Shown here: positions 32,166-44,000 of the stretch, piece by piece | How positions within the stretch are numbered: the first letter of the stretch is position 1 | Layout: each line of letters opens with the position of its first letter | Assembly: GCA_001724265.1 (NCBI GenBank) | Contig: MEDY01000258.1 | Span: forward strand, 1-44,023 | From: Rhizaria sp. SCN 62-66 | Taxonomy: Eukaryota; Rhizaria, unplaced | Direction: 5' to 3' | DNA length: 44,023 nucleotides | The notes under the pieces: model-generated | What the model was told of the DNA's origin: nothing | The model's input: the letters and a program-made list of their open reading frames with translations, nothing else | Database searches by the model: none | Position numbers and translations under genes: made by a program

Positions 32166-35100
32166 TTGGCGGCGGGAATATCTACGATGGCAACAGCGCG
32201 GGCATTTACGGTGCTGGTAACAACAACAACAACAACAGCAACGTGAACTTCAACGCCAATACCACCGGCTTCGGCGGTGCTGCTGCGAACGGCGCAGGGA
32301 ACCCTAATGCAAACGCCTTCTTCTCCGGGTTTCCCCCCAACGTCATCCCGTTTCCCGCCGCGGGCCCCGCCGCATCTCTGGGCCAGTCGCTCGGCCTGTT
32401 ACCGTATCAACCGCTGATGGACAACCCTGCTCTGCGCCACGTGTTGCTGCCCGCCAACTGCGGCACCATCGGCGGCGCGTCCTCCGCCTCGGCCTCGGCC
32501 GCCGCCTTGGCCTCGGCCGCCGCGGCCGCTGTGACGGCCTCGGTCTCAGCCGGCAGCGGCGAGGCCACAGTGGCCGCTCTCGAGGGGCTCAAGCTGCGCG
32601 CGAGTCCGCTGCAGTGGTCGCATACACTGAAGCTGCTGAATCTGTTCACACTGGGCGTGGTCACGCGTCCGGAACTCGCGACTATGCTCGAGGACGTGTA
32701 CTCCACGTCGCCCGCCGAGACGGCGCGCGTGCTCGCGACCCTTGCGTACGACGACACCACGGAACGCGAGCGGCTCGCAGAGCGGCATAAGAACTACTAC
32801 GCGTTCCTCGCTCAAGGAGACTACTCGCGGTGCAAGGTCGTCACGAAGAGCTACCGCGAGCTCCCCGCCCCCTTACTACCGCTGCTGCCGCCGGCCTCGG
32901 GCCGCACCGCCACGCCCGCGCTCGCCGCGCTATGCTCCGAAGTGCTCAACGACACGTGCGTGGCGCTCTCAAGCGGCTCGGAGGATTACTCCTCGTTCAA
33001 GGCCACGCGCAAGAACGTCTACGAAGAGAATCTGTTCCAGTGCGAGGACGAGCGGTACGAGCTCGACATGCTCATTGACACCAATGCACTGGCCATCCGC
33101 TCCCTGGAAACGATTCTGGCGCATCTCACCGCGCTGCCCCCCGCGCAGGCCGCCGTGATGCACCTCGCCGACCCCCTCTCGCCTGTCGCGGCCCGCGCGA
33201 TCCAGCGCGCGTACGGCGCCGCGGGCCCCGAAGCGCTCGCGCGGCTGGAGCGGCAGCCCTGGGCCGCGGCGCCGGTGCTGCTGGCGCGGCTGCGGAGCAA
33301 GGACGGCGACTGGCGGCGCGCGCGCGGCGAGATGCGCGGTGCGTGGCGCAAGGTGTGCGAGCAGTCGTACCCGCGGTCGCTCGATCACCGCTCCTTCTCG
33401 TTCAAGCAGGAGGACAAGCGTGCCCGGGCGCCTAAGGCGCTGCTGCTGGAGCTCCGCAATGCCGCGCAGCAGGCGTTGGCCGGCGGCGCGCTGCTGCTCG
33501 GTCCCCCGGCCACTGGTGTCGGCGCGGCGGTGACGGAGCCTGACCCGGCCATCGCTGCGCTGTCTGCGCTCGGCCTCACCAGCTGCAGTGCAAACGCGGA
33601 CTCGAGCTCTAGCTCTAGCTCCAGCGCGAGTGCGAGCGCGAGTGCGGCTGAAGGGGAGACTATTGACCGTAAGGATGAGAACGACATGCTGTCCCCTCTC
33701 GCGAACGCCACGACTGGTGCGAGCGCGATCATGGCCGACGGGTGCGAGACCTTCGCCGCTGTTAGCGGCAGCAGCACTGGCAGCGGCGGTGGCGGCAGCG
33801 GCGGCGGTGGTGGCGGGAAGCAGATGTTCACCACAGTGCGTGCTCCGTTCTACTCGTACCCTCTGCACTACTCGCTCGCGGCGAAAGGCGCGCACGTGCT
33901 GCTGTACAAGGTTCTCGTGGCGGCGGCGCGCGCGCAGGGCGGCAAAGGCGATGCCGCCGCGCTCCAGGGGTTTTACAAGGCGTTTATGACGCAGTTCCTC
34001 GATCTCCCACCCGAGGTTCTCGCTGAGTGCACGAACAACAGCAACCTCAGCGCCAGCTCTAATAACGCGGCCAGTGCTAGTAGTGCGAGTGCGAGCGTGA
34101 CTGAGAGCGCTAGCAGTAGTATAGGCGCTGATGTTAAGAAGGAAGAGAACGATGGCAAGTCCACCTCTGCTAGCTCGAGCTCGGGCTCGAGCTCGAGTAA
34201 GGGCGCATCTCTCAAGCCCTCCGCTGCCAGCACCATGACTGACGACGCTGACACTACCAGCAACACAAGCAACATCAACGACAACGACGCCGACGCCGAC
34301 GCTGAGGCCGAGGCCGACGCCGACGGCGAAAACAACGCCAACAATAGCAACAGCGCCAACGCTAACGACGGCGACGAGTCCTCCGCCTCCGCCGCCGCCA
34401 CCAGCGCCGGCGGTAGCTCCGGGGGCCGCGGCGGGCGCGGTGGCCGCGGCGGTGGCGGCGCGCGCGGCGGCCGGCGCGGTGGCCGCGGAGCCAACACCGC
34501 CGCCGCGACAGCCGCCAACAGCGCGCGGGCCCAGCGCGGCCGCGCCGCCGCCGCTGCTGCCGCCACCGCCGCCACGGTCGCCTCTAGTGCGAGTGCAAGT
34601 GGCAGAGGCGGCGGGCGCCGTGGCGTGGCGGGGGGCTCTGGCGCGGTGTCGGGCGCTGACGAGGACGATAGCGCGAATGAGGCCGACTCTGACGCGGAGA
34701 ACAACAACACTAGTAGCAGCAGCAGTGCTCGCAACAACAGCAACAACAACAACAGCGCTCACTCGAGCGGCAGTGGCAACGCTACTAATCACAACAACAA
34801 CAACAACACATCTGCCGAATCTAGCGACACTGAGTCAGACTCAGACTCCCCATCTGCGTCCCCCTCATCCTCCTCGTCCTCATCCTCCGACGACGATGAC
34901 GATGCCGACGGCGACAACGACGGCGACGGCGAGAGCAGCGCCCGCCCCGCCGCCCCGCGCGGCGGCCTCAAGCTCAAGGGCGGCTTTCGCCGCGGCGCCG
35001 GCAAGGGGTTCAAGGGCAACCTCAAGCACGCGCCCGCAGCGCAGGCCTCCGCGCTCTCCGCGGGCCCCCTCGCGGCAGTTCTCGCGGCCGTCCGCGCGCT

Positions 35101-36937
35101 CGGCGGGCTGGCCATCCCCGCGGCCGCCGCAGCGGAGCTCAAGGCCGGCGCGGGCGTGTACGGGTCGTTCCTGCACTCGGCCTCGGGCGCTGATTCGCTC
35201 ACCAGCGTCGCCGCCGCCGCCGCAGCCGCTGCTGCTGCCGCCGCTGCCGCTAACAGTAACAGTAACAGCAACGGCGGCGGCGCTGCGGCGCAGACCGCGA
35301 TGAGTGACGCCGCTCCTACCACCGCTGCAGCTGCCGCAGCTGCCGCAGCTGCGATCGCAGGCGCTGTGAGCGGAGTGCCTGCCGTGTCCGGCCTCTCGCT
35401 TCAGCTGCTGTCCCCGCAGCAGCAGGCGCAGACGCAGACGCTACTGGAGCCCGTCAACGTCGCCGGTTCTTTCTGCCCGAGTCTCGACGCCCACGCCCCG
35501 CCCCGTGCGCACGCCCGTCCCTCGCACCTGCTGCTGTGCAACGCGCCCCTCTACGTGCTGTTCCGCCTTTACCACATGCTGTACGAGCGGCTGCTCTTCG
35601 CGCTGGGCGCCGCGCTGCAGGGGCCCGCGCGGCTGGTGGCGAAGCGCAAGATCCCTTCTTCACCGGAGGCGCGTCTGGCGCGCGTGGAGCAGCTGATGCT
35701 GCTCATGGCGGCGGGCGACGTCGAGTCCGGCAAGTTCGAGGACGAGTGCCGGCTCCTGCTCGGCGCGGACTCGTACATGCTCTTCACCGTGGATAAGCTG
35801 GCGCTGCAGCTGGTGAAGCAGATCTCCGCTGTCGTGGCCTCCGAGTCGTCGGTGCTGCTGCTCGCGCTGTATCATTTCCAGCACTTGCGCCGCGCCGCGC
35901 TCCCCTCTACTATGGCCGAGGCGGGGGAGGCTGCGCTGGCGGCGCGCGCGGCGCTGCAGCTGCGTGAGTACCAGCACCGCTGCGCCGCTCTCACGGGCGA
36001 AGACTCGGCCGTCGCCGTCGAGTACTTCACCGACGCGCGCGAGCTCGGCATCGGCTTTGTCGAGATCGTCTCTGCGCCCGTGGGAGCCGCGGTGATGCAG
36101 AAGGCCGCTGCGCACGTCACGGAACTGCTCAAGACGGGCGGCGCCACGCGCGGCGCGTTTGCGCTCGTGCGTTCCGGTCTTAAGACGCGCGTCGGCTCCA
36201 ACAGCAACAGCAACAGCAACAGCAACAACGGCAGCGGCAGTAGCAGTGTCAGCGGTGAGAGTAGCAGCGACTCCGCTGACGCCGCCGCGAGCGCTAACGC
36301 CGAGGACGAGACCGCTGGCACTGGTGTTGAGAGCGAGGCCGAGCTCGCCGCGCTCCTGGCCGACTCGGCCGCGACGGCGTACAGTGAGTACACGACCCCC
36401 GTGTTCCTGCGGCGCAACGTCATCGCGACTCTGGCGGCGCTGCTGGCGCCGCCGCACCCGCGTGGCAGCCGGCCTGACGCCGCCGCGCGCGGCCTGGTAC
36501 CCTACGACGTCATGGCGGACTGTGTCGTCGCCGCCGGGCTCCGCAGCGAGGTCTGCGAACGCACGCTCACGATGCACTTGGTCCCGCTGACGGCGGATCT
36601 GTTCGTCCGCACGCGCAGGCTGCCCTCGCTGCCCCCGCTTGCGCCGTACAACGCCAGCAACAACGCCAGCGCTAATCGCAGCGCCAGTGGAAAGCGTGTT
36701 CAGCAGGTCAAGGGGAGTAAGAAGATGGCGCGCGTGGTGGCCGCTCTGTTCGCTATTGCACACAGGGCGCCGCGCCCCGACGCTTCTGTCTCGGCCACAA
36801 ACAGCAACAACAGCGCAAATGTTAACGCGAGCGCTAGCGGTGCTGCTGCTGAGGCAAGCGGCGAGGCGACTGTGTCGGCTGAAAGCGCGCCTGCGAGCGC
36901 GCCTGCGTGCGCGTCTGCGATGACTGATGACGCGTGA
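30703..36937 (+). CDS. SIN3: Sin3-type transcriptional co-repressor
   Basis: Three exons, 30703-30848, 31103-31724 and 31943-36937, encode about 1,920 residues. Sin3 is the nuclear scaffold of histone-deacetylase complexes. PAH1 (about residues 18-80) spans the first junction: YLEKVRFHFADRPELFNAF, then IKSLFSGFPDLIHEFNRFLP. PAH2 (about 133-194) has IRERFAHQPALYDEFLLIL and LFHGHPDLLEQFDYFLP. A weaker PAH3-like helix pair lies near 467-530. The HDAC-interacting region (about 558-650) shows SYRELP, SSFKATRKNVYEENLFQ and CEDERYELDMLIDTN, with CEQSYPRSLDHRSFSFKQ near 727. A C-terminal Sin3 region (about 1448-1650) begins NAPLYVLFRLYHMLYERL. Unusual additions are an NLS-like KRRRGR (about 270), an RGG-box tract (about 1083-1105), Q12, and large Ala/Ser/Asn inserts. 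It ends in TGA. Confidence 0.93.
30849..31102 (+). other. SIN3 intron 1 (254 bases)
   Basis: The donor GTACGT follows ACCGGAAC and the acceptor is CTTCTGCTCAG before CATGGAC; phase 2. Removal completes PAH1 (HYRTGT-MDIRRL). Confidence 0.92.
31725..31942 (+). other. SIN3 intron 2 (218 bases)
   Basis: The donor GTACGC follows GCACAG and the acceptor is GAACGCAG before GGTCCGTCC; phase 0. It has a GC-poor body and a short tandem repeat next to the donor. Confidence 0.85.
31731..31766 (+). repeat. Intronic tandem repeat (CACCCACTTA)3 plus partial copy
   Basis: Three exact copies of a 10-base unit followed by CACTTA, starting six bases after the splice junction. The unit contains CACTTACA at each boundary, the dispersed word found in the exons of neighbouring genes. 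Confidence 0.9.
32129..32164 (+). repeat. CAA(CAG)11 trinucleotide repeat in SIN3
   Basis: One CAA and eleven uninterrupted CAG codons give a 12-Gln run in exon 3. It is followed shortly by an Asn run encoded by AAC repeats (about 32220-32235). Confidence 0.92.
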
Positions 36938-38064
36938 AGAAGTCGAAGTTTGGTTTTGATTTAGGCAAAAAGATATAGAGATCGGCAGTTACATGCCCTA
37001 GTGTTTGATTGACTTGCACCGTCAGTGGTGTGTCTTTTTCACAAAGTATGCCACTTTAGTTTTGTTGTTTTGTAGGTTTTTGAATGGTTTAACTCGCTCT
37101 GGAACTTAAGTGAGCAAGTTTGCAGAAGATGCGTGCTTGTAACGCGAGCCAGATTTGATATGAAGTGGCATTACATGTTTATAATAATACACTATGGTAT
37201 TTTTTAATCAAAATCAATGTCGTTAAATGTAATGTTTTCACAAAAGAGTTTTTATTAGAGAGAAAACGAACTATTGTTGGCTGGATCATCCTGTGATATT
37301 TTAGCCTGGTAGGTAAAATGCGTACGTGTACGACTGAGAAACATAAGGTGAAAAATAAAAACAATATGTACAACATACAAATAACCGAGATAACTAAACT
37401 ACACATATAAAATAACTCCGTAGGCCAATTACGTATATATCGTTGAAACATATAAGAGTGGAGGTGCGACGTTGCCAAAGATTTTAGATCTGCCAATAGT
37501 ACACGTCAGAAAGTGACTATTGATGACGACTACTAAGATCAATACAGCAAAACAAGAGCTCTTAAGGAACATTGCGGGAGACAGGGGCGTCAACTGCCGC
37601 TAGAACAGCGGTGTAATTCAGTAACACCACACACGCACGTCACACATGCGGCTGGATTCGCGCACTGCAACTTCTGCAGTGGGCACTCACACTTATGTTA
37701 TAAATCAAAATCAAAACAGGCACCAAATAAAGATGCTTTTCTAAGCATACTAGAACGTCTAAGTAGTGATTTTAGCGGGCGCTGATCTAGGAAAGGGAAC
37801 ATGGTGAACATAATATTGACGCAAGTCTCAAATGAACATTGTGACAGACAGTGATAAAACAAACAAAGAATCAACGACGGCAAGCAACACTGACCAAATC
37901 AAAAGCATTGCACTTCATTTAAGCGCGATTCTAGTACGCCTGAACCATCAACAAAAATAAATGTGCAGATATCGTGCCTTAAAAAAGCATCATACACTAT
38001 CATGCCTACTTGACGAGTGACAAATTGAAAAACAGTGAACTAACTGCCAAATAAGCAGCGTAAC
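36938..38064. other. AT-rich region between convergent genes
   Basis: More than 1.1 kb holding the 3' ends of SIN3 (+) and the membrane-protein gene (-). Stop-free stretches of about 60-105 codons are AT-driven and resemble nothing. No RNA gene recognised. Confidence 0.5.
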
Positions 38065-41000
38065 TTAGAATGACATTGATTCAAAAGTTTCAACAGGTGT
38101 GAGATCAATGTCGATCTTATCGCGAGCAACTCTTGCCTGCGCTTGTACGTACCGCTTTGCATCAGCAATGGCGGCCGCAGCAACCTCGTCCGCAGACAGC
38201 GTGGCGGACCAGGCACTTGTGTGCCCCGTTGTCGTAATATCACGGCCTTGCTCAAGCATTAGCGCAAACTGCGCACCGCGCTGCGCGTCAGTCATAACCG
38301 TTGCAGCATCATTTCTCGCCGCGGCATTACTTTCGCCGTTGCCAGCAGTGCCGGGCCTTGTGAGATTACTCTGGACCGCGGCCGCCGTGGTCTCTGCGCG
38401 CGCGTCGTCCTGCAGCGCTTTCATTAAGACCGCGTTAGACTGCAGCTTGCCTCTGCCGCCCGCAGAAAGCGTAAACACGGATGCCGCATCAACCATGGCT
38501 ACAACGGATGTGTGCTCGTTCTCAGCGTTGGCGGAGTCGGACTTGGCGTTACGGGCTTTGTGCTCGCGCGCCATCTCGATGCGCCAGGCGCGCACGACGG
38601 GGCCGCTCTCTTGGCCCTGCGCGTGCGCCTCACGAAGCGCGTTGCGCAGCGGCGTCAGCTGGGCTTCTTCCTTGGACAGCATCAGGAAGGCGACGACGAC
38701 GATGGCGATGAACATCACCACGAGCATGCAAATGAGTACTGTCACTACAATCTGTGCAGTATCGCCAACTGTACTGACAAAGAGGAAATTCGCAAGGAAA
38801 AAAACCATGAAGGATGTGAAAAGCGAGAAGAGCTCAACAAATTCAGGGATCTTATTCTCGAACGGTTTAGCCACAATCTGTGCAAGAATACACAGGAAGA
38901 TTAGCAATGAGGCAAGCATGAGCTGGGTGTGCAGCGCGCCGGGGAAGAAGACGGAGATGGCAACGAGAATGACTTTGCGGGCCATCTCCATAAGGAACCA
39001 GTAGTAACGCGTAGGCTTGTAGCCGCGGTACAGAAAGGCCATCTGTGACTCAAACACCTTCTTCTGGTTACGCATCGTTGCAGACGCGCCTTGTGCCGGC
39101 ATCATAACGAGGTCACGATTGCGATACAGAACAAACCAGGCAAAAAAGGGAATACCAAGCACCCAGAGAATAAGCATTGGCATGCCAAGCGCGACAATGA
39201 AGAAAATGTGTTGGGAAGAGTAGCAGGGCTCGAGCATTTCACCGAGGACAACACTGGCTGATGGATCAACAGTGCCGCCAACGTTCTTGCAGGACAAGAC
39301 AGTGAAGAATTGGCGAGTTACGTTCGGGTGAATCATAAACATAACAACGGTGATTGTAGTGATGACGTAGCCGGCAAACTCGGACAGGATTTGATTGTAC
39401 AGCGACTCAGCGACGCTGACACGAACGCGCATCTCGGCCGCGGTCAGCTTCGGTGGTTCAGCCTTGAGGCGCTTGGCGCGCTCCTTCTCAAAGAGAACCT
39501 TACCGCTCTTTTCGCCATAGTTCTGCACATACCAGGAGGACTGCGCGTCAGCGCGCACGCGCTGAAAAGCACGTTCGCGCCGCAACACGCGCTCACGCAG
39601 AAGCTCGGCGTCGTAAAGCGTGTCGAATGGCAGCCGTGAAAGGAGACGCATGTTCTCTAGATCCTGTTCGCTCTGGACAACCTTAGAAAAGTCCTCGGTT
39701 GTGACTGCATTGGCTTCGTCACGAGAGCGCTTGTTAACGTCAAAAGTGTCGATGGCCTGAATAATGGCACCATACATTTCCACCTCACGCGCTGTGCGAT
39801 TAAAGATGGATTCACGGCTCTCGTTTGTATGCATGAGTGCATTCGCGAGCGCCGCCTCGCTAACGTTGGCGTCGCTGATAATATCACGCTGGAGCACAAA
39901 CGCTGTGTCGTCAATCGCCTGTCCATCAAGCTCTGCGCCAGCTCCAGAGAGTGCGGTATCCGCCTTGCCAGCAACAAAATCGTCCGATTCCCAAAGCGCA
40001 GCGGCATCAACAACAGTCTCTTCGACTAAGGTTTCACGCGCAGCAACAACGGCAGCAAGCTTAAGTGACTTCGCAGCTTTCTTTGCAGCTGCCGAGTCAC
40101 CCACGGCATCGATCGCATTTTCAGCCGCGGCATTTATACTGGCAGCTTCCTCATCAGAGTCACTGTCAACAAGACCGTTCAACTCAAATGTCAAGTGCAA
40201 AGACTCCGCGTCACCCGGGTCAGACGCAGAATCAGACGCAGTGCTTGCGCCGCTATTGTGAGCCGTCATAGCATAGTCAGGAGTACCATTTTTACCGTCG
40301 CATTCGGGGCCGTTCATCATTGCTGGTGAGCCAAGACTAAATGAATGCCGCGCTGATGCACCAAATCTATATGCTTTCATTGCAGGCGAGGGTGCTGCAG
40401 AACGTGCAAGTGCCGTGTCATTATTTGCGGTTCTAGCAGTAGGTGCGATGATACGGCTCACTTCCAGGGGCGCAGGGTCAGGGCTTTTGACCGAGTTGCG
40501 CGCGTGGTCAGCAAGTTTTTGCCTCATCACATCAGCTTTAATGCTGCGACGCTGCGTCGGTGTACTTGCGCCAGGTCGCGGCTGTGCGTCATTCAAACTA
40601 AAGAACGCGTTTTCTGACTGGAGCTGCATAGGGAATGTCGCGATCGTGCTCAGCTCATGCATGCTAAGGATGTGACGGGAGTTGGCCGAGTCAAACACGG
40701 GCGAGTCTGCTCCATCAGGCGGGGTAATTTGGCGGACCTTCGGAAACTGCGGCGGAATAAACGTTGATGTACGTTTTATCTGGCCAACACTCGTGTTGGT
40801 GTCAGAGTTTAACACGTCGTTGCTAAACAAAGTCCGCTTTAGATGCGGTGCTGCAGGCATTGGCGGTTGCTCTGGCGGTGCAAGCGGGCCTGGCTCAATG
40901 GTATCATTAGTCACTCGGTTAGCTTCCAGCGTAGCCTGAAGATACTGATCACTATCTGTGCGTTGCTTGCGTAACTTGGGTACGCGACGTTGCCGACGTG

Positions 41001-44000
41001 TGCCCTGGGTCTTACGTGCGTGCTCAAGCTCTAGTTGCGCACTTTGCTTGATATCAAGGTCAATACCGGCATGAACGTCACTTTCAATGCCATGCGTATT
41101 CTCAATCATGCGCTCCGCTAAAACGCCACCATCATCTTCGTCGTTCACGTCATCCCAGATTCCGATCTTAAGCGCCTGTTCATCATGGACACGCTGCGTA
41201 GCGCGGTCCTGCACTGCACTTAGTTTGTCGCGGCGACGGCGGAAGTCCTCGTACTCGGTCACAATCTCAACCATAAGCCGGCGCTGCTCTGCAACCTCCG
41301 CGAGCACAAGTTTTTTGTAGCCACGCTTCACGGCAAAGTAGCGCGGAGCAAAGAACATTAAGGGCAAAATAATGCCGAACATTGGAAGCGCCATGATTCC
41401 GATCGAGGTAACCCAGAATGGTTTAACCGATGGATTATTGCCGAGGAAACAGTCCAGCGACAGCATTGCGGTACCAACACCAGCAGCGGTATCCGCACCG
41501 CTAAACAAGCCGTTAAGGAAACCAGGCCACTTAAGGTCATAGCGCGACGCAATAGACATAACCTGGAGGCCAGCCATGGCAACCTTAAAGAGCAGCGGCA
41601 CTGCTGGCGCGGGTAACTCATTCATGGACTGCTTACCGTCCATGATCTGTTTCCAAGCAAGAATACCACAGCCGATAATTGCAGCTAAACCACTTGCGAC
41701 GAGGATAAAGTATGCCAAAGCAGGATCATTACAACGCCCACATTTAAACACTGAGTCTTTGCCGTATCCAGGGAGACAGACAGAGCAGAGTGGGCCCGTG
41801 TGACCTTCGGCGCATTGGCTGCCAGGCTGGCACGTGTTGCTAAGACAGTACTCGAAAGACGTGATTGCATGACGGCTGTAACTTCTCTCAACAGTGGGGT
41901 CGCTAACATATCCAAGCTCAGAGCTAAGCACCGCGTTGGAAGCGTCGAGGTGAGCAACAGCAGCTGCGGCAAGGCTATCTGCAGTCTCTTCACCATCATG
42001 CTCTTGAGGTACAACATCAACGGTGACTGCGTAGACCGACACAAGATTGCCTGTCGACATGGTCATCAGAACGGAAGTTGAATGCACTGTGCTATTGGTT
42101 GCAGCAGCCGTGCTCTGAAGCTCAATTGACACAAACACAAAGCGGCCACGCGGACGGTCAGTATCGTCAAAGAGTGCCTTTACGGCAAGAGCCTGTGCAT
42201 TGCGACGAACATCATCTGTAGAAACATTGGCGCTTACACGCACAGGGAATGAAAAGCGGACAACGCTCGTGAGGTTCTTAAGCGCGACTGACGGTGAATA
42301 GTAGTCAAGCGACATGACATTGTAGACTGTAGTACCAGCCTGCTGGCAGTCGCCACCAAGCATGCATGTCTGGCAAACACCGTGGGCGTCCTTGTATGAA
42401 CCTGCCTTGCACTGGCAATACGAGTAATCACTGGTGTGCTCTGCGCCGAGAGGGCACGCCTCGCACTGGGCACTGCCTTCATTAGCCGCGTACGTGCCGG
42501 GGGCACACTGCATGCACGACTCAGCGCGCTCTTGCGCGAACGTGCCACGCGGGCAGCGCACACACATCTGATAGCCAAGACTGGAGTATGTACCTGTAGA
42601 GCAAGGACTGCAGTTGGCAGCGCCGGTAGTGTTGGAGTAGTAGCCAGGCTGGCACTGACGGCAGAGAGCCTGCGACCAAAGATCGTTGTAGTATCCCGGC
42701 TCGCACGCCACGCAGCGGTAGTCGTCGTTGCGTTGACCCGGCGGGCACTGTACATACGAGAGCAGAATAGTTTCGCGCGAGATGTCGCCATAGCGCTGCA
42801 ACAATGTGACGCCACGGTCGACGGATGAGTCTGCCGGCGTTGTGCAGAGGACCTCGCGATGAGGATCTGTTGCCGTATGAGTAACATTTGTGCATGTTAA
42901 GCCACCAATCGAAATCGAAGCACCAGATGCACCAAAATTTGTACCCCGAAGCATGATGCGGTTACCACCAAGACGATTACACTCATTGATTACTGTCGTC
43001 GAGATCTGTTGGCAGCCGCGAATCTCTGCGATCTCAGGGATTGCATACGTGACGCGGTCACGTGACTCTGTGCGCTGCGAGCCGGCCTTGACAATGAGCG
43101 CTAAGCTAGAGCCAGAGCCTATCGGTAGCTTGCACGTTAACAACTCGTTGGTGATCTTTTCAATCGAAGTACACTGACGCCCGCTGACCATAACAGAGAG
43201 AGGCTCAAGGAAGCCGGTGCCTGTAATCGTGAGCCGCACGTCGCCACCGTCAGTTGGGCAGCTTCCTGTTTTGCCGAGTGCGATGTCGTCAACAGGGCAG
43301 CCGTAAACAGACTCAACTGTGGGAACTTGTGGGTACGAGTACCGATCGGTTGAGTAGACACTGCGGCCCGCGATGGTAAGCTTGAAGAACAAGTCGACAA
43401 GGTTGACATTGTCCTGAGTGCGACAAGCCAGGATATTTGGAGTGCTTTGATACATTGAAAGCTCGGAGTTAAACACGCATTCAAACGGAAAGTCTGTAGC
43501 TGAAGATGCCAGTCCGTAACGGATTGTGAGGATTTCCTTGCGTTCTAGGTACAAGTTCGGGATCTCAAAGCCAATGTCCTCACCGAGAGTCGTCATACTG
43601 ACGTAATTGTTGGTGCGTTGGCCAGGGCCCGCGGCTGTAATGGTATGTAAAGACAAAGGCATAAAGTAGTGCATTGGGTAGCTAATGCGTACGCGGCTGT
43701 TTTCTCCGATATGCGCCAAGTCATTCGGCGCCTCTGTACCGGCCCAGTTCCAATTCCAGGTTGAACAATCAATGTCAGCGGTAAGGTTGGTCGCACTGTT
43801 GCGTTGAACGCAGAACTGCATGCGGAGGTACAGCTCGCCACCCTGGCCTGCACTTAGCGTGCACGCCACCTTGATAAATGAGTTTGCGCCCGGTGTAGCG
43901 TTGATGCTAGAGTCGGGAACCAGGGTCACAACAGGATTCGCGCACTCGTACGTCAACAGCTCAGGATTACTAAACAGGTTTTGATCCGGGTTCGTGTACT

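Noticed and set aside
32969-34792. Long minus-strand open frame (about 600 codons) opposite SIN3
   Set aside because: Antisense shadow of GC-rich repeats; the + strand has the HDAC-interacting region of Sin3.
37179-37496. Minus-strand open frame of about 105 codons with hydrophobic stretches
   Set aside because: It lies in AT-rich DNA between convergent genes, with no start context or similarity; the hydrophobic residues follow from T-rich codons.
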